From contig JAKULF010000011.1 of NCBI GenBank assembly GCA_022661535.1, positions 1,736,001 through 1,800,000 of the forward strand: 64,000 nt of DNA, given 5' to 3'. This DNA is from Eutypa lata. Lineage: Eukaryota; Ascomycota; Sordariomycetes; Xylariales; Diatrypaceae. The notes under the pieces were generated by a model. It did not search any database and was not told where the DNA came from. It worked only from the letters and a program-made list of their open reading frames with translations. A program made the position numbers and the translations under genes. Positions 1 to 13,618 of the stretch are shown one piece after another; position 1 is the stretch's first letter, and each line of letters starts with the position of its first letter.

Positions 1-3000
1 AGGCCTCGCGCAGCTGCCGCAGCTCCTCCTCGGCGTCGACCGGGATCGTCTTGGTCGCCCGGAGCTCCTGCGCCCGCAGGAGCCAGGGCGCCGTGTTGCG
101 CTCGAACTCTTGCGTCTGCGAGAGGTCCGCGCACACGGCGGCTAGGTCGGTGACTTGGCTCGTGAGCACCCGCAGCTTCGAGAGGTACGTCGAGAAGAGG
201 TCAGATTCGCTCGCCGAGAAGCCGCTTATGACGGAGCGGTGGACAGCGTTCTGGATTTCGGAGTAGGTGTAGGGTTCGGCGCGACCTTCCTCGCCTACTA
301 GTGTGTGGATATCAATGCCGATCTTACGAGCCATCTCCGAGAGCTCCTGACTAGCGTTCTCGCACTGCTCGAAGATTTCGGCGGTTTCCGTAGTTAATGA
401 TAACGATCTCGCCTTGAGATCTTCTAGAGATCGCACTGCCTTAGAAACCACCACCTTCGCACTCCTGGTTTGGGTGATGACCATGTCAGACTTCCGTGCG
501 AAGTGCTGAGCAAGCTCCTCTTCCTCTTCGTTCGGCGGCACGACTCTCTGAACCATATCCTTGATCACGCCAAAAGCCGCGGCGGCAGACTCGAGGTGAC
601 TCTGCATAAGCACTGACTTCATCTGAACCTCATCGGCAAAACTCTCCAGACCATCTGAGATGTGGACCTCGCCAAGATGCGTCATCAACGCAATGGTACG
701 TTGAAGCTCACTTGCACATTGCTTCTCCTTGAGATCATCTTTTCTTAAGCCATCGATCCAGGCATTCAGAGCTCTCTCGACAGGTTCTAGCTCGTATAAT
801 GCGCCTTCGTATTTGGCAAACGCTTCCAACGAGCAATGGCTAATAGCATTGACAAAGCGATCGCACATAGCGGACACCCAGGTTAACTTGTCTAGTGCGT
901 CACAGCCAGCAAAGATATCGTCTTCATGGCCAGGATGGGGATGTCCATTGACACGCTCCTTGACAAACCCGTGAAGCAAGTTCGCCTTAAAGGCTAGCCG
1001 GCTAAAGCGTAGCAGGGCTAGAACCGAGTCGCGATCAGTGTTGTAACTATCGGGCAGGAATAGCTTGACGATCTGCAGGTGCTGTTGCGCCTCTAGAGCA
1101 TCCATACGCTGGAGCTCTAAGTCGATCGTCTTGATCTGAGTCTTGGCTGCAGAGATTTGAAGCTTCTGGTTGAGATCCATCATAGCCCTGGACTTGCTCT
1201 CGAGCTGTTCAGACTCAACCTCGTTGACCGCATGGGATGCACGCATATCCTCCAGATCGGTTTGCAGGTTAGTAACCAGCTCCCTAAATCGAGAAAGCGT
1301 GTACTCCATATCTTCAACGGCCTCATCCTGTTGAGCAGATCGGCGGACCTGCTCGGCAATGATGCTATCCTTGAAGTCAAGCTCTTCTTGCATCTCCTTC
1401 TCGTTCTGCACGTGGTTGATTTCGAGTTCGTCGTTGATCTCCTTGAGTGCTTCGAGGTCTTCAATCACGGCCTTCAGCTCTTGGATCTGCTCGGATTGGG
1501 CCAGCTTCTCGTAACTGAGCTGTTCGATCATAGCCTCGGCCCCCAGGTTGTCATCTAGCTGTTGGCGCAGGTCCTCGGCGCGAGTCTCGGCGTCTAAGAC
1601 CTTTTCCTTTGCGATTTGGTACTGTTCCTTGACCGCATCGAATTCTTCTAGATCCTGTTGCAGCTCTTTGATTTGCGACTTCAAGTCTTCCTCCTGCTGG
1701 GAGGTGAGATCTCGTAATCGAATCAATGCTTCGCGTAAACGTTCGTTATTTCGTTCCATCTGGAGCCAACCAGTGCTTGCTCGCTCTTCTGGTGACATGC
1801 CCGTAGAAAATTCCGAGTTTTCCTCTCGCAGGATTTCGTTCTCTAGTTCCAGTTCCTCGGCCTTCTGCTTTAAGGCTTCAAGCTCAACCTTCAGAACCTC
1901 AGCCGTTTCCTCGGCCATCTCTCGATCTAGAGTGGCCAGTTCCATGACTGTTTCGTGCTCTGCTTGTATAGTCTCGATCTGCTCTAACCTGTCTTCAGCC
2001 TCCTTCAACTGTTTCCGCAGAGAAACATTCTCCTGCGCTGTAGTTTGAAATTTGCTCTCGATCTTCTTGTTGATCGTTTCGAACTTGTCGCGCTGTTCCT
2101 GTATTCTCTCCATGTCCTTCATCTTCTCTCTATCTTCGAGACGTTTTCGCTCCAAGACTTTCAACTTCGCCTTGAGATCTTCATTCTCCCTGCTAACAGC
2201 ATTACTAGCTGCAGGTCGAGAAGTTCCGGCAGTTGTAGGGGTTTTGGAGGAAGCCGCAGATGCTGGTGTTCTTGTTTTCAGGGAGGCAGGTGCTTTACCA
2301 GTCAGCTTCTCAAGGGCTCGTGTTCGGGTTTGAACAGGGCTCGACTGCTCGCCATCACTCTTAAAGGGCGAGCCGATATCCGACCTGTTTCCATTACCGC
2401 TCTCAGTCCCTGACAGAGAATCTCCCGACCGTACTCTTCCAGATACTGGACGGCCCAATCCTCGACCGGCTCCTATTGTAGATGTCCTCCCACTCAGCGG
2501 TCGATTCGTTGTACTGGAGGTTCTTGTTGGTGCCGAGGACGTCGATGCTTGCCTGGTAACTCTTGAGGCGGGTAATGCTGGAGGTCCCATAGAAGTCCGA
2601 GTTCCACTGACAGAAGGTCGAGACTTCGCGCCTACGCTCATGGAAGAGACGCGAGCATTTGATGGGGTTCCAGTTCGCGAAGGTGCGGCGCTTGATACAG
2701 CAGTTCCAAGTTGCTTCGTAGGCGACTTAGTAGGTGACTGTGAGGTTATCATAATTAGTATTGTAGATAGCTTGTATAACCAAAGAAACATTTCTTATAA
2801 AGAGCTTTACGTACACGCACTCTCCCTATACTAGAAGGTCGAGATGGTCTAGGGACTGGACTTGGACTTGGAGCATTTAAACTCCTCCGTTTTGCATCAG
2901 ACACAGAACTCGGACGTCCTGAGCCGGCAACACTTGGTCGGGAGCCTCTTCGGATAGGGGGAGCTGCTGCTGCTCTAGTTTGGGGCGGAGGTGCGGGTTG

Positions 3001-3219
3001 TAATATGGTTAAAGCAGCGGGTCTGACAAACATTCCCCTTCCCATCTCACAATCGAAATATCTTGTTCCTTGGACAGCTCCATCATTCTTGCCGCTATCA
3101 TCATCTAACTCGACTCCGACCCAATCGCCGGCAGCGAAATGGGTTTGACCAACGAAACGAACAGTGGCATTGCGACCATCATTCAGACGTATAGTCTGCC
3201 CAACTGCGATATCCGACAT
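1..3219 (-). CDS. Dynactin large subunit p150Glued (partial, 3' end outside window)
   Basis: Largest subunit of dynactin, the dynein activator that binds microtubule plus ends and links dynein to cargo. Exon 1 (about 2815-3219) begins MSDIAVGQTIRLNDGR and holds a complete N-terminal CAP-Gly domain with the FVGQTHFAAGDWVGVELDD and KNDGAVQGTRYFDCE motifs. A Ser/Pro/Arg-rich basic linker follows (SPTKSPTK, GRTSTIGAGRG). From about position 2200 downward the frame is open heptad-like coiled coil (e.g. LEALKEINDELEINHVQNEK) to base 1 without a stop, so the C-terminus lies outside. One intron, about 2738-2814, has donor GTACGT (or GTGCGT six bases earlier), TACTAAT branch site and CACAG acceptor. 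N. crassa calls this subunit ro-3 and yeast NIP100. The family call is near certain; the exact donor is not. Confidence 0.96.
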
Positions 3220-4203
3220 ATTGGGCAGCTTCCCGATATGATCAGTACATCATGTAATGGAGGTGGGAAGTTGAATGATCGGCTTGTCGCTGGTCGTGAT
3301 AATTAATGTCGTCCGTCGTCCCAAGCTACGTAAAGTTGGAGAGGAGCTTAAACTACGCGGTTTTGGAAACAGGGACGCGGGCACTTGGATAATCCACTAC
3401 AGCACCACAGGTGGCTTGGCTCTTGGATACAGGGGTAATTCAGGACCTCATGTGGGGCTTGGCTCAGAGTAGTAATACAGTATTAATATCTCATACCACA
3501 ACAATCGCATACGGTACTGTACTGTACAATACCACTTCATAATGCTTCATAATGCTACATAATTTCAGCCAACATCAACGCCAATCATGTTTATAACCAA
3601 CATTATGGCCTATTTCTCTTTGTAAGTGGAAGTTTGCGTGACACTATCTTGACTCATCTGTTCATTCTTTGTTATACTCTCGAGGCTCAAGTTTCCCCTT
3701 ATTAAAAGTCTTCCATGCCCCCAACGAGGTAGACAAATCGTGACCTCCTCAAGTTGTCAAGTCCCCAAAAGCCCAGGGATGATATATATGGCCATGAAAA
3801 GCCATCGCCACAAGGGGAAATGCGACTCTTGCTTCCTTCTCCCACGTAACAAGGAGAGAAACAGATCGAGTGATATTATAAACTAACTACGTCCCAAGGG
3901 CTGTAGATGTGGTAACTCTCCCTATTTCTCCCAGACAATATCTCCCGTTCCCATCCAGCCATCCATCGTCATTCTCCCTTCGCTGCCAAGTCTTAAATAC
4001 AACACCTCTCAACCACTAACGACATAAATTCATATCTTATTGAAAAACATTACAACCTAGTATGAGACCTCTACTCGCTTTCCCTGCGTCCTTTTTCTTT
4101 TTTTCTTTTCTCTCCCTTCTCCATGGTGCACAGTCAACCTCATCATCCCCTCGCTAGGGATGTAGCTAGTTGAAGGAGACAGATAATTCATCCCTTTCCT
4201 ATA
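3220..4203. other. Intergenic: p150 promoter and HMG-gene 3' region
   Basis: No convincing gene. The stretch holds the 5' flank of the dynactin gene and the 3' flank of the HMG-box gene. Pyrimidine-rich tracts lie near 4080-4120. Short open frames here show no domain or biased composition. Confidence 0.6.
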
Positions 4204-7200
4204 TCACGACCTCCTCACTCCCCCAAGATTCGCAGCAGCGGTAGGCGTAGCATAAGCGGCACCCTCCGCCTTGAACCCACCACTACGAACCCACTCCATA
4301 ATCTCGAACCCAAGCCTACGCTCAAGTTTCTCATCCATCCCACCACCGGCAGCAGCCCCAGCCCCTCCTCCGTCTCTCCCTCTTCCATCGTCTACCACAT
4401 GTAGTATCAAGACGCTATGCTCAGCATTGGCGAACTCAACTGTAGCGGGGCGCATTTCTTCGTCGCCCCCAGCGGTGGGCGCGATTGGCTTGACGTACAC
4501 CGTCAGGTCGGCGCCCACGATGCCGCGCCACAGCGTCGCCACCCACCTCCAGTGGTCGTCGGAGCGGTACGCATCGTTGATGGGGAGAGCACCCGCCCAC
4601 TTGTCCGAGGCTGTGAGGCTGTAACCGTCTGATACGACGGCTACGGGGAGCAGTTTTTGGTCTCCGTAAGTGTGAGTGTAGGGTGGAGGAGGAGGGTTTG
4701 ATGTCGTCGAGTCTCCCTCAGATGGGCCCTTCTCTGTCGATGAGCCTGATTCTTTTTCTTTGGCGCCGTTCCCGATAGAGGCACCAGTAGACGTGTTGAT
4801 ATTGGACGGGTGCGTCGTCATGTACCTGACGAGTTCGCCGGACGTCTTGTGCCATTTCAGCATACGAGCCATGTACTTCGCTATGGGCGAAGTAAACCTC
4901 TCTCCCTCTTTCTCATCATTTGCGATCTCGTTTTTCTTCTCACTATTACCACTACTACCAGGATCCGTACCATTTCCCTGTTCGGCTGGATTTGACTCCT
5001 CGCTCTCCGACCACACCTTGACAGCACATTCACCCGAAATGGATAGCGCTTTCTTGATGACAGTCGTCACCTCCTTCAACATGAAAGGCACAGCGCCCTC
5101 GACCACAATGAGAGGCCCCCTTGCCTCGGAACCTGAAGTTTTCAACGGCGGGCTGATTGCCCGTAGTATGTCTAACTTGCTAAGGAACGACCATCTGAGA
5201 CTCATCCGCGGTGACTGCTGCAGTTGTAACTGCTGGTCCTGCTTCTGTTGCTGCAATTGTTGTTGTTGGTGCTGCTGTTGGTGTTGAGACTGGTAAGCAG
5301 CAGGGTGATGTTGCTGTTGCTGCTGTGGCCTGAGAGGACCCGGTGGTCCACCACCACCACCCACGATCCCCAAACCAACGACCTGCTGTTGAGGCATCAT
5401 TGGCTGACCCATCCCCACCGCAGCAGCATTCATCATTTCCGCACCCATCCCAGACGGAGGTGGCGGTGAGTTCGGAATCTGGGTCTGCAGTGGCGGCAAG
5501 CGAAGTGACTCGTCGAAGCCTGCATTCGCTCGGCTAGGTTGGTGGTATGACACCGATGGCCGTTGTAGTGGAAGAGGCTGCTGCAGGTGTGGATGGCCTC
5601 CATATCCATGCTGCTGAGGTTGCTGCTGTTGATACTGTTGTTGTTGCTGTGGGTGAGGGGGAAGAGGGTATTGGTGGTGGGGGTGGTGAGCCTGAACGCC
5701 GCCGCCACTACTTGACGGTCGATACTGCTGCTGTTGTTGATGCTGGAGTTGATTTGGATGCATCCTCTGTAGCGGGGGTCCGCCGCTACTCCCACTAAAC
5801 GAGGGGCGCGCGAACCGATCCGCGGGCACATAACCCATAGGCGGAGGCGACGCGGGCGTGGGCGGATAAGGACCGTTGTTATAACGGCGCCGCTTGTTGG
5901 GAACAGCCCCCATCGCAGTAGGGGACCCCTGCCCAGCAACATATTCTTCCTCGATATCCCGCAGATGTGGTTGCGTGTATCTACGACCATGGCCATCTGT
6001 CGATGACAACATGCTGGCTGTTGATCCACGACGGCTATTATACGACGGTGGCATGCCGTTCGGGTGGTGATAGGAGTCCATCCCAGCTGCCGCCGCCGCG
6101 TCGACGATGCGGGCACCAGAGGGGTTGAGAAGGGGATGATGCGCATTCGGATTCCCACTCCCATACGGCGGCGGCAACCCCGCACTCCCACCGCCACCTC
6201 CCGATCGAGCCGAGACAGGCGTCATCATGCCCGCGGCCGCAGCCGCGAACGGAGTCGACGGCGTCCGCGGGGTCGTGATGTACCGCCCGCCGCACTTGAG
6301 GCAGCGGCCGGGATCCTCGCCGTTCGCCGACACGGGTCTGGCGTTGCCGCTGTTGTGGCTGCCGCTCACGCCGTTCGCGTTCTGCTTGTTGCCGCCCCGC
6401 CGCGGCTGGTACCGGTAGTCGGGGAACTGGTGGCGGTGGCGGACCTTCTCCTCCTCGGCGAGCCGCTTCCAGCTGGCCTTGACGTCGTCGGGCTGCTCGC
6501 GCCACTGCTCGCCGATCAGCTTCGAGATCTCCGGGTTCGCGAGCCCCGGGTGCTCCGCTGCTACTTGGGCTTGGTGGTGCTGGCGGTAGAGGATGAAGGC
6601 TGTTGGTTTTGTTTGAACGGTTTTTTGTGTCAGCTACTGCGTGCCTAGTGCCTGGTGGGAACTAAAATGCTCTACCGAGAACTTGACTTCAAATGATAAC
6701 GAGGAGAGGGGAAGTCGCTCGTGTTTGAAACGCAAAATATAACCGAATTGGAAGAAAGAAAACAACGGGAAGGGTGCTCGCAGAAAAGGCGGTAGTAAAA
6801 GAAAGAAAGAAAGAAAGGATACGTAAGAAGGTAGGTATTAGGGGGAAAAGGATACGAGGGATATCGGGGATCAAGGATCTCAGTTGATCCTTCCCGCGAT
6901 GTCTCTCGCCTCCTCCTTTTTTTCTTCTTCCTCTTCTTCATTAGTCTCAAACCCCCCTTTTTCATTCTGCATCCCCTTTTTTCATGCGAGACACAAAACG
7001 AGGAAGGACCCACTAGGTACCCTCCCGAGATTTTCCAAGGTCTCGGAACGGGATCCACGTTCTACTGGGTACGCTTGTAATTTGCATCCATACAATTTAT
7101 CCCCCATCTCTTATTTCTTCCTCCCCATGAGAGTTCGTGGAATGTGGGTACGGGAGAGAGGGGGGTTGTCAAGTGAGAGATATATGCGATAATATCAAAT

Positions 7201-8808
7201 ACAGCCAGTATTACACAGTTTTTGAAAAATGTAGGGGGGCCATATGATTTGGTTCGGGAATTGCAAACAAACAACAAGTGTTCAAATAACCCCAGATACG
7301 TCTCAGAAGAGAGTAAGACAAATCTTTTTTTTTTTCTTTTTCGGCAAGAAAGAAAGAAAAGACTGAACGTATAAAACGAAATAAAATAAACATAAACATA
7401 AAAACTCACCATTCCTCGGCCTCGGCACCTTCGGCGCCTTCGTGCACAAGCAGATCAGCTCCTTCCCGGGCCCTATACTCCCCGCCGAGCCCAGCGGCGC
7501 CGGTACGGCGGTCGTTGCCACATCTCCCCAGAGGCCGGCCGCGCTCGCATCGCCACTGTTATTCTCTGCTTCTGTGCGCCGCCGCTTCGCCCCTTCTTGC
7601 GTCTCGGTCGTCGGCGGGGGCGGAGGCGAGGTCCGATTCCGCTTCTGGCCTAGGAGGCCGGCTGGCGCTGTGTTATTGTTGTTGTTGTTGTCATGGTGTT
7701 GGTGGCGGTAGGGGTGGGGTTGGTGTTCATCATCACGTTCTTGCTCGTGTTCGCCATCTTGTTGGTGCTGGTGGTCGCCGATGCGGTAATGATGGTGGTT
7801 GTCTTCATGGCCGGCCGCATTGTCTTCGTCGTCGTGGCGTCTTTTCTTGTTGCTAGTGGTTGTTGATGATGATGACGACGCCGCGCCGGTTGGGATGTGA
7901 AGTGGTCGAGGTTGGGGTTGTGGTTGTAGCTGTGGTTGCGATAGGGATATCGGCTCGTATGTGTGCGGGTGCGGCGTGTACGGGTAGGGGTACGGGTGTG
8001 GGTAGGGATAGCTGTGAAGCGATTGTGCTTGCGGTTGCGACTCCGGCCGTGGCGTGTATGGAGGCGGGTTGTGCTGTTGTTGCTGCTGTTGCTGTGAGGA
8101 ATAGGGGGGCGGTGGTAGCAGGTGTTCGTTGTTCTCCACGCCGCCACCGATCGTGCGGATCGTCGAAGTCGACGAGGACCGTGTTAGGATCGGCGTCGGT
8201 GTTGGTCGTCTACCTGTCCCAGTCCCAGTCCCCGTCCCTCCTGTTGTCACTCTCCCTTCTCCCCCTGCTGTTGACGCCGTTCCGGTGGTTGTAGTAGTCG
8301 TCGCCGGCCTTGTCGTGTACGGCGGTGGAGGCGCCAGTGGGGCCGACAGAGGAGCCAGTGGTGCTTGTGTTTGTACTTGTAAATACGGTATGTCTTGTTG
8401 TTTCTCTTCGTCATATTGCCTCTTCTTGCCCTTCTCGTCCGGATTATGGTGTTGTTGTTGTTGGTTTTGATGGCCTGTGGTAGCAGCGGAGGAGGACTCG
8501 TCATGAGCAGCACTTGTGGACGGCACATCATCTCCCGGTGGTCGGCTGCTCATGGATCGTGTTTGTATCGAGTATTGTGGTGGTGTCGATGAGGCTGCTG
8601 CTGCTCCTGGTGGTGCCGTGGAAGATGAGTTGTTGCTACTCGTGCTCGTCCTGTTTGGAGCCGGAGTGCCATCTTTTGGGGGGTTGCCGTTGCCGCTGCT
8701 CCCGTTTACATGGCTCTCGTCATTTCCATGGCCATTGGCATTGGTGGTGTTGGAGTTCTTCTCGCCATTGCCACTGTCATTTCCCTTGTTGCTATCACCG
8801 TCGGTCAT
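4204..8808 (-). CDS. HMG-box (MATA_HMG/Rox1-like) transcription factor, 1264 aa
   Basis: Predicted sequence-specific DNA-binding regulator. Exon 1 is 7410-8808 and exon 2 is 4204-6599; joined they give 1264 codons plus stop in one frame. The junction, AAT G joined to CC TTC, rebuilds the HMG core KVPRPRNAFILYRQHHQ, continuing with NPEISKLIGEQWREQ and FPDYRYQPRR (residues about 458-535). Residues 1-455 are low complexity (Ser, Asn, His, Pro, polyQ, an N6 run near the end). After the box comes RCLKCGGRYITTPRTPSTPF, then long Gln/Pro/His tracts. A non-repetitive C-terminal domain (about 927-1264) starts SLRWSFLSKLDILRAIS. The box resembles the Rox1/Rfg1/Ste11 class of fungal MATA_HMG proteins rather than chromatin HMGB. 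Orthology (for example to Podospora/Neurospora HMG regulators of sexual development) is not settled here. The 810-bp intron and long upstream region are unusual. Confidence 0.88.
6600..7409 (-). other. 810-bp intron splitting the HMG box
   Basis: Donor is AATG/GTGAGT (first intron base 7409) and acceptor is CCAACAG (last intron base 6600). The exons rejoin in phase 1 inside the conserved Asn-Ala-Phe of the HMG box. Every other intron modelled in this window is about 50-250 bp, so this one is several times longer. It is rich in polypurine/polypyrimidine runs (for example the A/G runs near 6790-6830). No internal gene was recognised. Confidence 0.88.
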
Positions 8809-11800
8809 GGTCGGTGGGTGAGGAGGGTGACACTCATGGGCAAACGAATGGAGGGCCTACACCAGTCTCTAGGAAACTAAAAAAGGGGAGGGGGGGAGGT
8901 TCAACGTCACGATGAATACTGCTGTTATTCGTTATACAAGTTCGGGAGATATTACAGGAAGCTTTTTTTGAAAAGGGGGGTTTTCCGTGTAAGCTAGTAA
9001 GTAGGGCGACCAGTATCTATCTATCTGCCTTGCTAGATGAATGAATAAACGAACGAGTGGAAGTAATTCGATTATCTGAAGGTCGTCCTTAGTTTGGACC
9101 TCGACTGGGGACGAACAACGACAACGACAACGACAATGATAATAGGGAATAAAGCGATGCTACTGATGAGGTCTCAAGTTTTCCTTCTGTCTCTTGTGTT
9201 GCAGAAGTATATCCTATGTGCGTACGTATGTGTGTGAGAGTGAGTGGGTGAGTGAGTGTATGTACGGGATGAGAGACATGAGATAGAAACACACACAAGA
9301 AGAATAGGATTATGAGAATTGATTGATTGATTGATTGATAGGGAGTAGGGATTATGATTGAGAGAGCAAGCAACCAAGCAAGAGAATGGGGAATGGCGGT
9401 TTGAGAGACACAGAGCAACGGAGAACCAAGGGCTTGTTGGTATTGTTTATTTTTCTCTCTCTCTTTCCTTTGCCTTTGACTTTCTTTGTAGGAGCCGGGC
9501 TGTCCCATTCATTCATTCATAGTTTCATTCAGTAAGTAGGGCAGAACTGGAAACAATGACCTCCTAGCGGCGTTTTTTTTTTCTTGTTGCAGCTTCGTCT
9601 CCTGCTCTTCTATGTCTCTTTTCTTTATCTCAATTTTTATGTCTTCTTCCTTGTTTCTGGTTCCCCTGTTTGTTTGTTTGAATGAATGGCGAAACTGACG
9701 GTTGACAGGTCAATGAATGAACCGACGAACGAATCAATGAATGGATGAATGGATGGATGAATGAATGACCTTATGCTCCGGCGGTGGGACAGAAAAGCGG
9801 ATATTCATAGGAGAGGGGGGTGCATGGATAGGGGTAGCAGAATATACCTTCCCTCTTCCTAGCCATCGCCAACATCTACTTTTTTATCTGATACCCAATA
9901 TACAGATACACTGGCATGGTATACCGACGGACACTTACCTACTTACCAACTCACCTTCCCCTATCTACTTACCTACCTACCAGCCCGAAATCCGCATACC
10001 TCTCCATCTATGTCTCTTTCCGGCGGGTTGGTATAAGTACCGCTGCGTTTGGTCCATGACATATGTAAAAGGGCAGTTAGAGCAAGTAACTTAAGTAGAT
10101 AGATGGATGGCTATGTAAGTAACTGAGGGGAGATTTGTATATGGACTTGTATATGGGTGAACCCAATGCAGGTTGCAAGTATATACATATGTACGTGTAC
10201 CCATCTACATACTTACGTCCATGTGTATCTGCATCCATGCGTATGCTCCAATGTGCAGATAGACATACAGACATACAGGCAGACGAACAGAGGAATCAAC
10301 CAGCTAGCCATCTAACCAGACGGATAGGTCTCACAAGGGGCGGGCCAGTACAGTACGGGTGGTGGTGAAGAACTATCATATCCTTAAGGCTTGTTGTTGG
10401 ACATGTGGGTGAGTGTGTGTGTGTCTCGGGAATATACCGAATAACAGGTAACTACCTACCTACTTATTTTTACATAGCCCATCTTCCCCACATCCTAGTT
10501 AGCTAGTTGGTTTTCAAGGTGTTGCAGAATTTCAGACGTCACCTAGTCAGGCTGGGGGCATATTTTTCTTCTTTCTTCTTTTCTTTGTCCTGGAATCACT
10601 AGCGTTTGCAAAGCTTGTCAGTTCTCTTTTTTATTTATTGACCCCTTGTTTTCCACTGTGGGCTTTTGTTCCGTTCTCGGTAATTTATCACCCCGTTGGC
10701 ATAGCTGTTCTCATTCTTTTGCATAATATGGTTTGTTGGCTGTTGGTTGGATAGGGTAACCGGTGCATCGGTATATATGCCTATTGACATGTATAATTTC
10801 TACGACAGAAGTAGGTCGGAGCAAGTATAGGGTGAAGGAGGGGAAGGGGGTGTATGACATAACATGTGACTAGAGGTAAAACATAGCGTCTATATGCACA
10901 AGGTAAGAATAGCTACGTCGTAATTTACTTGTCAGATTCAAAATATATACCATCCAACGGACTAACACGACACAACTCCCGGCCTCGCTGAAGAGAAAAA
11001 GCATGCAGGCTGATGATAACTTACATCTTGCATTTCGTTCTACGGATTCTTAGCTGCCGAATACTTAGTGACTTACGAACAACCATGTTTCATATACATA
11101 AAATAGCAGGGTATAGACCTCATATTCTCACTGCACATGAAGCCAAGGTAGTTGGATGTTGTATGTATTATCTACCTGCTTAGTTATGTAGCGGCAGGAA
11201 TGCAACATCCTCATGTTCCCAACTTTGTACAGCTGGAATGGGTGAAACACCTTAGCCTCCGTTCGACAACAAAGAACATTAGATGAAAGAAACACGTAAA
11301 AAAGATAATAATACACACAACCGAACAATGCCTACCGATTTCCTGAAGCTGGTAGGTATGCCTATTTTCGTTAGCAATTGTTAGGTTCGATAAACCATGA
11401 GATTCTTACACGACCAACAAACATACAATATATTCCTGTCGGAGAAATAACAATGTCTTACTACATTCCGTATGAAATTCTATACCTTCAGCCAAGTATC
11501 GTCACTATTGCTACATGTAGCTATTAGACTACTTACATAAGTACGTACGTAGAGCGTTTCTCTAAAATCAAAATGTCTCTGGTTTTGATGGAGACTACCC
11601 GAAAGCAGGGGGTGGTAATAGGGCCAACCAATCAGGTGGCATCAAATTCAACGACGAACCAACAACTTTGCATAAACTCCGAAACCTTTTTTTACCCTAA
11701 CGTAGCTCTCTCCCATCCAGGATATCCCGCTTAACTTCCGAAACATTTTTCTGGTTCCTATCTCGGTTGCAATCGCATCCATGGTAATGACGATGAAAAA

Positions 11801-11949
11801 AGAGTGGTTACACGGAGGAAGAGTGTGGATGATGGACTCTTTTGTAATTAGTTAGAGAGATTATGGCGCGAAATGAGAGATTTCCTTCTAGCCCGTCTTC
11901 CGCTTACCCGTTATTCTAAGACAATCGAACCGTGATGATAACTTGTTCT
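8809..11949. other. 3.1-kb intergenic region with many tetranucleotide repeats
   Basis: No protein-coding gene is supported between the HMG-box start codon and the Rvb1 stop. Roughly 9000-10450 is studded with simple repeats: TATC units near 9017, a CGACAA-type hexamer array at 9112-9136, GATT units near 9319-9340, GAAT/ATGA/ATGG units at 9685-9768, and TACC/ACCT units at 9937-9983. This probably includes the long 5' leader and promoter of the HMG-box regulator. The rest (10,500-11,900) is unremarkable. Confidence 0.6.
9679..9768. repeat. Imperfect GAAT/ATGA/ATGG tetranucleotide array
   Basis: A run of about 90 bases is dominated by 4-bp units (gaatgaatgg, aatgaatgaacc, gaatggatgaatgg, atgaatgaatgacc), with interruptions. 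It lies about 0.9 kb upstream of the HMG-box start codon. It creates many ATG triplets on the plus strand but no long frame. Confidence 0.8.

Positions 11950-13618
<1,669 letters not shown>

Noticed and set aside
5433..6505. Overlapping long frames inside the HMG-box gene on both strands
   Set aside because: They are shadows of a GC- and repeat-rich coding sequence; only the frame joined to the HMG box carries conserved motifs.
9679..9983. CRISPR-like or minisatellite array
   Set aside because: Units are 4 bp and imperfect, without spacers; simple-sequence repeats in a eukaryote.
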